This document shows positions 1 through 12,289 of a stretch of 64,000 nt of DNA, one piece after another. A program made the translations under genes and the position numbers. Each line of letters opens with the position of its first letter. Position 1 is the stretch's first letter. Source of the stretch: Erythroxylum novogranatense (lineage: Eukaryota; Streptophyta; Magnoliopsida; Malpighiales; Erythroxylaceae); NCBI GenBank assembly GCA_029891385.1, contig CM057234.1, forward strand, positions 25,840,350 to 25,904,349, in the 5' to 3' direction. The notes beneath the pieces were generated by a model. That model made no database searches and was not told where the DNA came from. It saw only the letters and a list, made by a program, of their open reading frames with translations.

Positions 1-1160
1 GTTTTGACACCTCAATTAAAGGTTTGTTACGCCTTAGGCATTTACCCAAAAGATGGCTGAAAAATGCAGGAGCAAAATATGCGCTCATCTGAAAGAAAAC
101 ACAAATAAACTCCAAATCAAACTTTGCACGCAGAAATATGATTAACCAGCACAACTGGCAGGTGTCACAGCAGGTAAGACATCGGAGAGCCACATTTTGC
201 AACATAGCTAATCTCAGGGAAAAAGACAAAAGTGTAATCTGAGAGACTAAAAGGTAAACTCAAACTTACCTGTTTATGATTAAGAGAAAGGCAGAAAAGG
301 ACACAAGATACAAGATCATTTTTTGAAAGAACAGCAGCAGCCGCCCCTATGACAAGGCCCAAACTGATACAGTTATACTACATGATAAGCACAAAGTGGG
401 GATAAGCACGTTTTCACAAATAACTAATAATGAAAAATCTCAAGATGAGAAAAGAAAGCAAAGCTTTTGTACCTGAAAATGACCATGATCTATTAAGATC
501 AAACATGGATTGATCAGAATGATTGTTATATGCCATAGGATATTGCTTTTATGGCCAATGGAAACAGGATGATTGCCATAATACACAAGAACAAAATAGA
601 GAGCAGCAGGGAAAAATATTAGGGCATCAGAAGACAAAACTGTCCACCTAAGCAGTAGTTTCCTGCAAGAAATCACATGGTTCAGTGTTCACAAAAGTCT
701 TATATTAAGTTCCAGTAGTTTGAGTTTCATTCAGGAAGCAATTGGAAGGTTATTGAGCGCACCCAAAATAAGACTCGTGGCCCCTGGAAGAAGAAAGAGC
801 AACTGATTCAGGGTGAAAATATTTGAGGAAAAGACCATGTATGTAACTCTGATAAGCAGTGAGGGGAGGGTAATCTAGTCCCCAATAACTGAGATCATTC
901 ATGGTGCTGTTGTGGTACCATTCCTTAACCGGAAGATTAATAGTAATCTCCATCCAATGTCGTTGTGCCTCATAGTCACCAAATTTAGGGGGGTTGCATG
1001 CACCAGAGTAAAGATGAAGCGAGACAGCAGCGCGAACTAATAGCCCAAACATAGCAACACATACAAATGAAGCCATAACTCCTCTGTGTACAAGCACTGA
1101 GCATAGCTCATCGTCATTGTCAACAACTTCTGCATTATACTTCCTCCCCTTCTTTTCCAT
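1..1160 (-). CDS. ALG6: ALG6, dolichyl-pyrophosphate Man9GlcNAc2 alpha-1,3-glucosyltransferase (5' half, partial)
   Basis: The encoded protein is the ER membrane GT-C enzyme that transfers the first glucose from dolichyl-phosphate glucose to the lipid-linked Man9GlcNAc2 used for N-glycosylation. Four coding exons are visible: 763-1160, 473-662, 270-377 and 1-88 (cut by the window edge). Every junction has GT/AG and keeps the frame. About 261 residues are present, roughly the N-terminal half of the usual 500-550. Residues 26-48 form the first membrane helix. [13 protein letters not shown] (Asp62) is the luminal-loop motif whose Asp corresponds, from family knowledge, to the catalytic base of yeast Alg6. 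[40 protein letters not shown] and [15 protein letters not shown] follow in the family order. The ATG at 1158-1160 is the first Met of the frame and gives the expected short cytosolic N-terminus. The remaining exons lie to the left of the window. It looks intact. Confidence 0.93.
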
Positions 1161-2900
1161 ATATATTCCTCACTATAGTCTCACTTCCTTCAAATTCACA
1201 AAAAAAAAAAAGGTATTGAAATCAATCTATATACTCAATGAACTACAAGGTCAATCTACTCATTCACCAATATTTTATTTACATAAAGCCAACCTAAAAA
1301 CTGATCTAATGATATGCAAAACGAGAACAGTAGTCACGTTGGCGAAACATCAAAATTTCTTTTATTTAAACTGTTACAAATATATTTAGTGGAAGAAGAA
1401 GAAACACATATTCTATTTATATAAAGTTTGGCACGAGGTGCAATTTCAATCCAAAGGTTTTTACAAAAATTAACTTAAGATATTTTATAACATTAAAATG
1501 GAACAATTTTTGTAACGTTAAGATATTCTTTGAACACTACCAAATTTAATATTTCAGTTGAATTTCCGTGAAAATCTTTGGGATGAAAATGTCCCTTTTG
1601 CCTAATTCTTATTAACGAAACTAATCCTTACATGTTATACACTAAAACTGTTACATGAAGAAAGTAATAACTTTTATTTATTTAAAACAATTTAATTAGA
1701 CCAATCTATCTTATAACTAATAATAATTTAGAATAAATAAAACTTCCTCAGCTATACAAAAGCCGCTACAATCTTTACTTTGCACCTAATAATAATATAA
1801 CAGAAAGCAGGGTTATTATTATTTTTCTTGAAAAAGAAAAGCAGGGGTATTGTTGATTCAGCTAAGATTGGACAAAAGAAAAAAGATCTCGTTATATTCT
1901 TTTATTCAGGAGCATTAAACATCAGTTCAGATTACAATAGCCTAATCATACTTCTAGGTAATAACTAAAAAACTCCCAAATCGCTGCACCTTATTGATGC
2001 CTGGTCAAGAACTGCATCAAAGTTTACAGGGAGAAAAGGATAAAACAAACAAGATGAAGGTGACAAATAAATAATTATTAGCACAACAACAATACCTAAA
2101 ACATCTTCCCAAATCTACAGCAATATCCAAAGTCGAACGCATTGTCAAACTTGTATTTTTGACCACCCACCCCCAAACCCAAATCTCTAATACGTTAAAT
2201 TCTGGAAATTAAGGAGTAATCCTAAAAAAAATTTCGACTACAAAATCACAAAACGATGGTCCATTTGATAAGCACTACTAAACGAAAAACCAAAACAGTA
2301 AGAAAAGTATCATCATGCCAATTTATTAGGACTATCAATTTTCTAATCTTATAAGCCAATCACCGAGAAACAGGGAAACAGAGTAAACCCACCATCCAGG
2401 AGAAGACAAGACAGAAACTTTGAAGATAGCTAATGAAATTGAAATCGAGAACAGAAAATGAGAGAAGATCGAATGAGTATTGGAGAAAAGATTAAAAGGA
2501 AGCCGAATTTTCTTCGGTGTGGAACGAAAAAGAATCCTTCTTAGAGACCTTTGCTGGTTTTGGTATTTGCACAGTGATCGGGAACTAGTGATACATACTT
2601 GACTAAAAAAGAAACACGAACTCATCTATAACATTATCAGGCCGGAGAAATATCATCACGCAACAACCAATAACGAACCTTGGATTCTTTAACCTTTCAA
2701 ATGGTCGGGACTCGACTATTTCCGGATCAAAAAGACACTACAATGGGCCTTTAAACTGGATACGGCAGAGACGAAAGACGAAAAAGAAGTGTCAAAAGAA
2801 GAATGAAGGCTCTCTTCTCTCGTTTTCTTTTTTGGGTTTCAAGAGTAGAAAGTAAGAAGTGTAGCGGATACTACGATGTCGTTCACTTAGGGCAATATTT
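1161..2900 (-). promoter_or_regulatory. ALG6 5' leader, probable leader intron and promoter region
   Basis: No protein gene is supported here. On the minus strand, the stretch from about 2870 to 2400 is a C/T-rich leader-like sequence. It ends in a plausible donor (GGATG/GTGGGT near 2390), and a pyrimidine-rich stretch with AG lies just upstream of the ALG6 start near 1180. I infer a 5' UTR exon and a leader intron of about 1.2 kb, with the promoter near 2700-2900. No clear TATA box is visible. Transcript data would be needed to place the start. Confidence 0.35.
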
Positions 2901-4039
2901 TGCATTTACATTTGGGCCTGAATTTCTGTTTAACTGAAAAAAGAATGGCCCGAATTTATTCCCATCGGTTTTGTTTCTTTAGGGCAGAAGCCTAATTGTA
3001 AAAATGCGCACCCCATGAGATGAGACCAACGGGGCTTCGAGCGATCGAGCCTTAGAATCTAGATCTGAGATTGAGTTCTGGTTGGCCAGGTTTTTAATTA
3101 AATAATAATAATTTTAATTTTGAAAAGATTGTTTAAAAATTTTATAACATATTTTATTATTAAAAAATCATTTTATTAAAATTGTTAAGTCCAAAGAGGC
3201 TTAATTTTTGAATAATTAATGTCACTTTAAATTGTTATTATTTTACCAATCATTATTCTCTTATCTAAGTGTAACAATAAAATGGTGTTTGTTTCATTTT
3301 ATGTAACAAATATATGGGGAAAAGATTATGAAAGTTATTTTATTATCAAAACAGAAGATTTTCATATGCTAATGGTATAAAGATATGAGTCTACTTATGC
3401 ACCAAATATCACAGTAAAGTCATTTTATTATAAAAAGGAGTAATGTAGTCAATGTTATGAATATTGCATTGGACTCATTATCGGATTGAGTTCTGATGCG
3501 ATCTTAGTTAGTCTCAGATCTGATTCGAATAATTTTTAAATTTATGAAATGATCCATAAAATTTTTAAAATTTGCAAAATAATTCATTGATATATTAGAT
3601 GATGTATCATATATTTTACTAGTTTTTTGTTTACATTAATTATGTTTTCAAAAATCTTAATAATAAATAATAATGACAATTAATATGAAATAACAATAAT
3701 TTTAAATATTTTACATATAAATAATAACCACAATCAATATAAATAAAGACAATCATCATCGTACAAATATAAAATTAAGAATAATACAAAGTATTTAAAA
3801 TATTACAATAATACAATTTCATCATTTTAATAGATAATATTACATCAAAAGATTCAAAAATCCAACAAAAAGAATAATAAATATCCTTAAACAATTTACA
3901 AAAATAGTTGATGACGAAAATACGGTCTTGTAGAAGTTAAACTTGAAACAAAAACATTACAATTACATTATATATATAAAATTTAACATAAACATCAAAT
4001 ACAAGTAAAATTAAAAGAAGAGGAAAATAAAAATTTGGA

Positions 4040-6480
4040 ATTCAATCGTCAATGGGAGGATACCCGCTAGAACTGCACTGACCTCAATGATCATTTGGTA
4101 CAAAATCTTCATCATTAAGAGAAACTTCATCATCATTATCAATCAAATTTAATGCACCAAATGATATGTCAATGTTTTCCCATTCAAGATTATTTTCTAA
4201 ATCCAAATCATTCACATCAACTAAATTGGGTTCTTTAGAAACCCAATCTACCAAAAGATCAATATTATCAATGGCAGTTAGATCAGTTGAATCACTTTTG
4301 CTATTAAGACTCCTAGTAAATAATTAAATTTAACTATTAGAAAATTATAAGAAATTATATTAAAATTAATAATGATAATAATGAAAATAATATACCTTTC
4401 CCAAAGGTTTAAATTATAAAGAATAAAAACTAAGTCATTCAACTTCTTATGCTTCAATCTATTCATTTTCTTTGAGTGGATAAATTCAAATGTGCTCCAG
4501 TTTCGTTTACAACCTATTACACTCACACATTGACTTAAAATCAGAATCACAAACTTTTTTAATTCTGGAACACTATTTTCGAATTGATCCCACTAAGAAA
4601 TTGTAAGTTATAAGATAACAAAAGTAGTGTTATAAAAAAAATAAAGTGATAGTTAATTTTTAATAAATAAAAAAGAAATAACTAATACCTGGGAAAAGTT
4701 TCTCTTTGTCAAATAGCAATTGGCATTCTAAAATTTCTATAAAACAACTTGTAAAGCTTCATTTGTGAGCTTAAAAGATCTTGTAGCACGTCAACTCTAA
4801 CAATTGTTGTAATTGTTAAAAGCATTCCTCTATTAACTTCAGCTTGCTTTGTAAAATCTAGTCTAAAATACACACTAGGATTCAAAAATGCCCCAACTGC
4901 AAACAATGGAGAAGAAAGTTGTCTTTCCCTTCTCTCATTAAAGATTGAAAGACATGGTGTGTATAAAGAAGGCCTATTTTTCAGATTGACCTTGATTGCT
5001 TCCATCACTCTCTTCATGGCATCAAAAATATAACCTATTGTCGACTTTTCTTCACTATCAGCTAAGCGAAACACCCTCACCAAAAACTCACAAAATTGGA
5101 TAACAAATTGACATTGAGACCAAAATTCTTCTAGTATAATATTACAAACCTCCACTCCAACATTAGACTTAGCATGCTGAGATGCAACCTACTTATCACT
5201 TGTAAACATTTGTCTTAACTCATTTTTCATTGAAACAAAAGACAGAAGTGATAAGAAATTTGTGACAAATCTTGTCACAGCAGGACGATACAAATTCTTA
5301 CCATTGGTTTGTTCCTTTCTCATCAAATTCAATACCCATGCACGATTATAAATGAACTTTGTCACCTTTTTAAGTTTCTACATAATCTCATCAAAACAGG
5401 AAAATACCTAAGATCTCCTGTATTCTCCAGCATTAATTCAATGTAATATGCAACACAAGGAGTCCAAGAAATGAATTATACGTATTCTACAACCTTTTTC
5501 CTTCCGCTTTATAAGTGGAATTATTGTCAGTAATAAACTGAACAATGTTTTCAGCCTTACTTCATTCACAACTTCATCAAATATCACTAACAAAGTCTCA
5601 GTATTTCTAATAAGGCCAGATGCATCAATAGATTTAAAAAATATAGAGCCATTTGAAGAACAAACCAAAAATTTATAATAGGCTTTTGTCTCCTATGTCC
5701 AACTATCATACATAATTGAACATCCATAAGTATCCCAATTCACTCTTCTTTCATCCAAATAATTTCTAATTTCAAAAACATCACAACTCAAAAGTTTATC
5801 TTTTAAGTCATCAATCAACGGACTTTTATATTCTGGACCATAAGAAGCTATTGCATCCATCATAGGTTGATAATAATAAGACTAAGAAGCATTGAATGAT
5901 GAACTTGAATCATACCACCATCTAGCTACTGCCATATCAACATTGTGAGCCGCATCTCTTGATTGCATTACACTATGAATTGAAGGTTAGGCTCTAGGAG
6001 TTGTTCGTGGTGCAAAGAAACTAGTTACCTTCCTTCTTCTCTTCCTCACATCAGATTCTTTATGAGCCTGAGATGGAACACTATCAGTACCAATACCAGT
6101 ACCACTTTCACCTTCAATATTTTCATAATCACCGCGGAAACTAGGAATTGAACTTCCACTACCAATTTCAAAATTCAATCTTTCCCTTTTATCTCTTTCA
6201 AATTGATGTTCATCAAGCAATGTTTTCATTTGTCACTTCACATCATGACTTATTTTTTTTACAGGCTTTTACATCTCCTTTAATCCCAACTAAATGCTTT
6301 TATAATTGGGTGATTCTTCCACCTTTTAAATGCTTGTTACAAAACAAGAAAATGATATGGTTCTTCATATCGGGAGCCATACCAACTGAGCATAAGATGG
6401 ATCATTGTATCTTCTTGAAATGGATTGATTGGGAGTATTTGAACTTTCTTCCATTTATCTGTACATATAAAAATAAATAA
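4040..6480 (-). pseudogene. hAT transposase pseudogene (BED finger, DUF659, hAT dimerization)
   Basis: Read 3' to 5' on the plus strand, the domains appear in family order. A BED-finger remnant lies at about 6230-6420 (FKGG-like LKGG then KHLVGIKGDVKACKK; its first Cys is lost). A linker with a basic KRRRKVTSFF stretch follows at 5987-6229. DUF659 lies at about 5440-5950 (GSIFFKSIDASG, IFDEVVNEV). Next comes the FIYNRAWVLNLMR and RPAVTRFVTNFLSL region (5170-5440), then the FLVRVFRLADSEEKSTIGY region (4709-5155). The C-terminal dimerization domain is at 4390-4555 (SVIGCKRNWSTFEFIHSKK, RLKHKKLNDLVFILYNLNL). An acidic tail lies at about 4080-4290. Several in-frame stops and frameshifts separate these blocks, so it is dead. 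The match to the plant DUF659 hAT family is strong by eye. Confidence 0.85.
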
Positions 6481-6544
6481 CACATAATTTTAATAGACAA
6501 TATTCATATCTATCTTATATAAAATAACTCATTTCTAATTTCAA

Positions 6545-7056
6545 CAATTTCTAATTCCAATAATCACAAAACAATCATAATTCTATTTTCATTTCCTTCC
6601 ATTTACAATAATTTCCAATTCCAAGAATCATAAAACATGCATAATTTCATTTCCATTTCTAACAATCCCAATAATTTTCAATTCCAACAATCACAAAATA
6701 ATCATAATTCCATTTCCATTTCCTTCCATTTACAACAATCTTCAATTCCAACAATTACAAAACAATCATAATTTCATTTCCATTTACAACAATTTTCATT
6801 TCCAACAATCACAAAAAAATCATAATTCCATTTCCATTTTCTTCCATTTACAACAATTTCCAATTTTAACAATCATAATTCCATTTCCATTTATAACAAT
6901 TTTCAATTCCAACAATCACAAAAAAACCATAATTCCATTTCCATTTCATTCCATTTACAACAATTTTCAATTCCAACAATCATAAAATAATTATAATTTC
7001 ATTTCCATTTATAACAATTTTCAATTCCAACAATCGCAAAATAATTATAATCCCAT
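6545..7056. repeat. Tandem array of a ~60-70 bp AT-rich unit inside the hAT element
   Basis: About eight diverged copies of a unit built from CAATTTTCAATTCCAACAA, then TCACAAAATAATCATAATTC, then CATTTCCATTT with an optional CCTTCCATTTA block. Copies differ by substitutions and by presence of the optional block, giving unit lengths from about 45 to 72 bp. The array lies just 5' of the transposase coding blocks, probably in its leader or intron. It has no coding capacity. Confidence 0.8.
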
Positions 7057-7453
7057 TTCCAAATAAAGAGTTACATTTTATTAATTTATTATAAAACCTT
7101 AGTTTCCTGTCATATTTCATTCCATTTTATTATAAAACCTTCTTCAGTTTCATTTTATTATAAAACCAATAATTAGTTTGATAAAAATCATACACCAAAA
7201 GGCCAAGTAGTTTTATAACGCATACGTGGCACAACCAATGTCCAAACAGAACTTGACGATCTCATCAATACAAGTTCAATTTCTAAAACTGTTGATTCCC
7301 ATGTAAAAAAGATTTTCATTATATTCTAATTTTGTGTCTTAAATTGCAAATTTTACTCGATAAATCCATTCAACTTCCAACATAAACAGATTTCATTATG
7401 TTCTAATTTATGTCCTTAAATCGCTTAAAAACAATCAATCCCATTTATTTATT

Positions 7454-7710
7454 GTAGAGCCCGGCTTCTACTGCCATCACTCCAGGTATTATCCTCTTTG
7501 GTTAAGGGTGAGTCCACGACTCGAACCCAAGACCTCAAGGTTTTGTTGCACTTTGCTTGGACGCCTCTTACCATTGAGCCAATGGCTCAATCGTAAGAGG
7601 CGTCCACGCAAAGTGGAACAAAACCTTGAGGTCTTGGGTTCGAGTCGTGGACTCACCCTTAACCAAAGAGGACAATACCTAGAGTGATGGCGGTAGAGGT
7701 CGGGCTCTAC
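7454..7710. mobile_element. Head-to-head pair of tRNA-derived SINE-like units (127-bp arms, 3-bp spacer)
   Basis: Positions 7454-7580 are the reverse complement of 7584-7710 with only a few mismatches, so the whole is one hairpin of 127-bp arms with the centre at 7582. Each arm, read outward from the centre, has a box A-like TGGCTCAATCGTAAGAGG and then a box B-like GGTTCGAGTCG about 55 bp later, and ends in GGGCTCTAC. These are the RNA polymerase III promoter elements of a tRNA-derived SINE. No acceptor stem or anticodon arm can be drawn, so it is not a tRNA gene. It sits inside the hAT element. Confidence 0.65.
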
Positions 7711-7989
7711 ATTTATAAATTGCAACTTCCTCTCGACTAAACCGTGAACAACCAACACAAATAACAAAAGTCACAAAACACAACAATTCAATTCCAACAT
7801 TCCAACCAATTCAGATACACTTTGTCATACACCCAACCAATTAAATCACACAAAACATTCATCACAAAACCAACACCGTCCATCATCCAACCGAGGTCCA
7901 ATACTGTAATCCATCATCCATTCCAACACAATAAAAATTGTAATTAAGTATGAAAATTTTGAAATCAGAAAAAAAAACAATCACAAAAC

Positions 7990-8558
7990 CAATCACTTGC
8001 TTCGGATCTTCGGATTTTCTTTTGGGTTAGAGGCGTCTTCGGTGGCTTCCTGTCAAGATGAGCCTGAGTTGTAATCTTCGGTATGGTGTAATGGTGTGGC
8101 GACGACGGGCGATGTAACAGCAACGCCGTCAGTGGAGGAAACATCTTCAACCGATGTTAAGGGAGGAGCCGAGGAGGATGAGGGAAGAAGGAGAGACAGA
8201 CAACGGGGAGGGTTAGAGACGACGATGGCGGTGGTGGTGAGAAGCGAGAGTGGCAGGCGAGAGTGAGAGGGCAACAGTGAGGCTCAAGAGTGAGGTGAGA
8301 AGTAAGACTGAGAAGAGAACGAAGAAGAAGAGTCGGGGTCGGGGGAGGGGGGTTGGGTTTTTAGGGTTATTTTTTTAAAATTGCAATTTGTTCCCCCAAA
8401 TGTCTGAATTTAATGATACCGACCGGTATGTTCTAGTATTGTCGGTACTGGCCGGTATCGACTAAAAAATATCGGTACCAATGATAATGACCGTTTTTTA
8501 ACCGGTACAATACGTACTAGCCCGTATCGACAAGAACGGTACGGTATCTATAACCATG
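7990..8558 (-). other. hAT 5' terminal region: leader plus subterminal repeats
   Basis: Positions 8000-8380 are clearly more GC-rich than their surroundings and look like a transcript leader or promoter-proximal segment of the hAT gene on the minus strand. Positions 8400-8558 hold repeated GGTAC and CGGTATCG motifs in both orientations, the usual transposase-binding subterminal repeats of plant hAT elements. Short open frames on the minus strand here (61-73 codons) match nothing I recognise and are not called as genes. Confidence 0.5.
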
Positions 8559-8566
8559 ATTATAGT

Positions 8567-9079
8567 GCTAATATTATCCAAATTATTTAATGACACATTT
8601 TACAAAAACTTTTAAAAATATCAATTATAAATGGAAAAGTAGAGACTGAAGTAGAGTAAACAGGTAGAGGCAATATTTTAAAACTTACATAAACACACAT
8701 AAGTAAATAATTAGATCTTCAATTATAAAAAAACTAAAAAAACAATGAAAAATAAGTAAATCTAAAGACAAAGATTAAAGATAATAAACACTGTGGTAGA
8801 AGAAAGGGATAACTAATCGTTATAATCAAGATTGTCAATAGTTTCTACTAAGATCTAAATGTAAAAACATTACGTAAATTATACATGATAATACAACATT
8901 TATATTAAGCGAATATTAAACACATGACAATCAACAATTAAATATACCTTCATTATTGAATTTTGTTCAAAAATTTTCAGTTGAGTTATAAGTCCCCAAA
9001 CTAATACGTGTTAATATAAAAATGATATAAGATAAGATAATATAATTTATAATTATTAAAACTATTATGATAAATGAAA
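8567..9079. other. AT-rich spacer, no gene seen
   Basis: Strongly AT-rich sequence between the hAT element and the next hAT relic. I see no coding block, terminal repeat or RNA gene. Confidence 0.5.
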
Positions 9080-10600
9080 TTAATATATCATAAAGAATAG
9101 AGTTGACTCTCGATATCTTCATCATATAACCAATTTCAGGCACACATAAGAGTTTCCATAATACTAGGATGAAATCGAACATGATGAGGAATAATTATCT
9201 GACCACCAATATTAAAAGCAGACTTCAATGCAATAGAAAATGTTGTGATAGCTAAGAGATCTCATGTAATTGCTTGCATCTTTAGACGATAACTTCCACG
9301 GTTCTTTCACTGTAGCAATACCTTGAACTTCACACCTTCAACTTCAATTGTAATATTTACCTCCAAACCATTTTCTAACTCCATCCTACTATAAGAAGTC
9401 CTAGCGTTTTTTTCTTTGATAAATTTTACTATCTTAGATAAAGCTGAACATGAATCTAAACCTAACACTGGCGTTTGAACTATTGCAATCCTTATCTAAT
9501 CTTAGTTGATAATCATTAAACAAATCATACCAAAATTGTTTGATAACAACAATATACTCTTGAGTCCGATCATCATACAATATGTCATAATAAAAATAAA
9601 CCCCTCTATCTCGTATCTCAGGTACAACATAGAAATGAATGCCATAATATGTCTTATATACCAATAAGAATTGAGCTTCTCCGTCATTTACTCTATCATA
9701 ATCCATATCACCTTATTGGAATCAAATATACAATAAATTATAACTTTCTTGATCTTGCACATATTGCTAAAGCAATTGTGCAGAGTTGGACATTTTGTTC
9801 TTCAGAACAACTAAGTAAAATATTTCCAACTATGCTCAAATTACTTTAGCCAACTCCTATTGTTCTTTTATAGGCAAGCAATTATAATGAGAATCTTTTT
9901 GTCTCAACCTATTAAACACCTTAAAATATTAGTTTACCAACTCTAACATCTTGAAAGTTTAATTCGATTTGGTAGGAAAATTTAATACCAACTTTTTCAT
10001 GCACGTAATGCATAATTATCGTGCAAATTTTCAAAATTTTCAAGTCTTTTGGGTGTTGCACTCCAATATACTACATTATCATATATCAATTTTACTGACT
10101 CCTTTATTACCTCATAATACATATGGAATAACTTCCCACCAACTACTGAGCTCCTAACTTGTGACTTATTCTTCAACTTTTTATTTATTACCTTATTCGT
10201 TCTATAGTTATCAAGTGTTATGCAGTATAAGAAACACATAAGTCAATTCTTATCTTTTTTTAAAACTATATGGTGGAAGTGTTTGGATCATCGAATTAAA
10301 TTACTTGATGAATGTGATCTTATCTTCATTAAGTGATCCACTAAAAGCTAGTCTTAAGTGCAAGCAAACTTGCTTTAGCTCATAGTTTCATGTTCTTTGA
10401 CTCAATCTTATACACGACAGATCAGTATTAACACTGTTAACTTAATGTACCTTATGCACATCATTGTTGCTACTACTTCAAACCAACAATGATATTATTT
10501 TTGTCTTAACACAATTATGTTTGTAAATTCATTCAATTTCAGTATCAAACTGAAGTTGGGAATCCAAGTTGTCACTCATGGATCTCTATCTCACATCAAT
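9080..10600 (-). pseudogene. hAT transposase relic, RICESLEEPER/DAYSLEEPER type
   Basis: Minus-strand blocks in family order. A possible N-terminus starts MSDNLDSQLQFD near 10575. A block at 9997-10239 contains ITLDN and then KESVKLIYDN with TPKRLENFENL, the catalytic-core segment of RICESLEEPER-type proteins. A middle block lies at 9434-9706. The C-terminal dimerization domain is at about 9080-9320 (YRLKMQAIT, DLLAITTFSIALKSAFNIGG, HHVRFHPSIMETLMCA, stop, NWLYDE). Stops and frameshifts are present, and the N-terminal half is too short for a BED finger plus linker, so there is an internal deletion. It belongs to a different hAT lineage from the 3450-8558 element. Terminal repeats were not found. 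Confidence 0.7.
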
Positions 10601-10689
10601 TACCTAAAAAGGAAAAATGAATTAATAGTAAGAAAAATAAAATTAAAACTAAACTTAGATTAATACAAATAGCTAATGACTAGTTTTTG

Positions 10690-11900
10690 GTAATGATGCT
10701 AAAACTTGATCTACTTTATATCTACAAATGGATAGGGTCAATTATAGATAGTTTATCAAATTAAAGCGATTATAAAGTATTGATTCTATAGAGAACTAAT
10801 CACTAAATTTATTAATCTTAGTTAAAATAAAATAAATAAAGATAAAAGATTGATTTAAGATAATATAATTACGAAACTAAATAAAAGAGATAAATAAATA
10901 AATAAAAGATCAACAAACAAATATTATGGATTGATTCACTTATATGAAATTTTAATTTTATATATAATTGACTATCTAGGTTGAAATAAAATTAACCTAT
11001 GATATCTATACCCTTTTCAAGGCACATAAATATATCTAATTATGTAACTACCACCTCTCGGTGCATAATTTAATCTAATCAAAATCTTTAGGCATAAATA
11101 ATTTATTTGGTTATAACTAAAGTCTAAGAAAATGTCATTCATTAGCACTAAAGTATTTATTCTCTTAACACATGGATACTACTTCACCTGTTGGTCCTTC
11201 ATATAATCCATAAGCTTGAATATGTCGTGGCTAATCATAAATCCAACATTAAGAACAAAGAGAATAAATTCAACCAATCAAATAATCAAATTATGTATAG
11301 ATAATTGAATAATCATTACAAGCTGCTTCCCTAACCCTAATTAAGGTTTTTACCCGCTACATATAATGAAAACAAAACATAAATAAATAATTATCAATAT
11401 AATATGAATAAGAGAAGATGTCATTAACTTCTCTAATCCTTACTCTCAATTCTTCCTCTAATGATAAGAAGGTACAAAATTCTTAAAAATTAAATTAGGT
11501 GGTTTCCAAAATATTGACAAAAGATGTTACCCTATGTTAATTCAAAAATAAATGTTTGTAGTTAGGGTTACAAAAGTAGAGTCTATACTACTTGAACTTG
11601 AGAAATCACACGTCGTTGTAATTAATATCTAAAAATCAGCGCTAGACCAACATCAACATGAATGAAAATCTTATTTTGGAACTTTTAATCATCAAAAAGT
11701 TATGTCAAATCAACTCATGAACCCAATTTATAACTCATGTCATTTTTAGTTTGTAACTCTATTATGTATAATTAAGATAAGTTCAATGTCAATCCGAGAT
11801 TAACTCTCGCACCAATCTTGTTATGCTTTATGGCCTTTTAGAACTTTGCGAAATATATAAGCATTTGCTTTTGCAACAAATCTAGCACCTATTGTGTTAT
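10690..11900 (-). repeat. Probable decayed LTR fragment of an Athila/Tat-like gypsy element
   Basis: No coding sequence. On the minus strand the stretch resembles the AT-rich LTRs of plant Athila/Tat-like elements (CACCGAGAGGTGGTAGTTAC, CCTAATTAGGGTTAGGG and a CATAAGCTTATTC-like segment). Its general make-up is like 34160-34600 on the other strand. I could not find an end or a target duplication. The assignment is by resemblance only; treat it as unclassified AT-rich sequence if in doubt. Confidence 0.3.
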
Positions 11901-12289
11901 GTTCCTTTAATTTAACCACTTTTAGACATTTTTTAGTTAGAATTGGCTCATAAAGTCTTTTAAATATTTGTTGTCCATATTCTTATCTTCTAAATAATTA
12001 CAAAATCTCTTCAATTAGAAAACCATGGATAAAGTCATACTAAATTCCTATTTACTCTTCAAGATCATCACCTACAAGACAATGAACTAAATATAGAAAA
12101 CTATTATAAAATACATATAAAACATTTTATAAAATGTTAAAACACCAAATAATTCGACTCTAAATAACATGTAAAATATAAAATTATCAATAAATGTTTA
12201 CTATTTTGAGATTAAGCCCAATATAATCTGGATGTTTTAATAAAATGTACAATTTAATGAATTATTGAACAAGGATTTTAATGCAAATG

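Larger units (their letters stand above)
3450..8558 (-). mobile_element. hAT-superfamily DNA transposon (BED/DUF659 type), degenerate
   Basis: Both ends can be placed. The left end starts CAATGTTATGAATATTG at 3450. The right end, read on the minus strand, starts CATGGTTATAGATACCG at 8558; 11 of 17 bases match. The flanking 8-mers are aatgtagt (3442-3449) and attatagt (8559-8566), a 6/8 match expected for an aged 8-bp hAT target duplication. Inside, the minus strand carries a decayed hAT transposase (4040-6480). The right 160 bp is full of GGTAC/GGTATCG subterminal motifs, as in plant hAT ends. The element has since acquired a tandem array (6545-7056) and an inverted SINE pair (7454-7710). The transposase has stops and is not functional. 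Confidence 0.75.

Noticed and set aside
2335..2625. 96-codon minus-strand frame upstream of ALG6 as a separate gene
   Set aside because: Composition fits a C/T-rich leader; no start context, homologue or conserved motif.
7583..7660. Possible tRNA gene (box A and box B motifs)
   Set aside because: Boxes are too far apart and no acceptor stem, anticodon loop or T-arm pairing can be drawn; better explained as a tRNA-derived SINE.
7489..7767. 92-codon minus-strand open frame over the SINE pair
   Set aside because: It is read from the palindromic SINE arms and resembles no protein family; the DNA-level structure explains it.
8053..8274. 73-codon Ser/Pro-rich minus-strand frame in a GC-rich stretch, possible captured host gene
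   Set aside because: Low complexity, no homologue recognised, and the position fits the hAT leader region.
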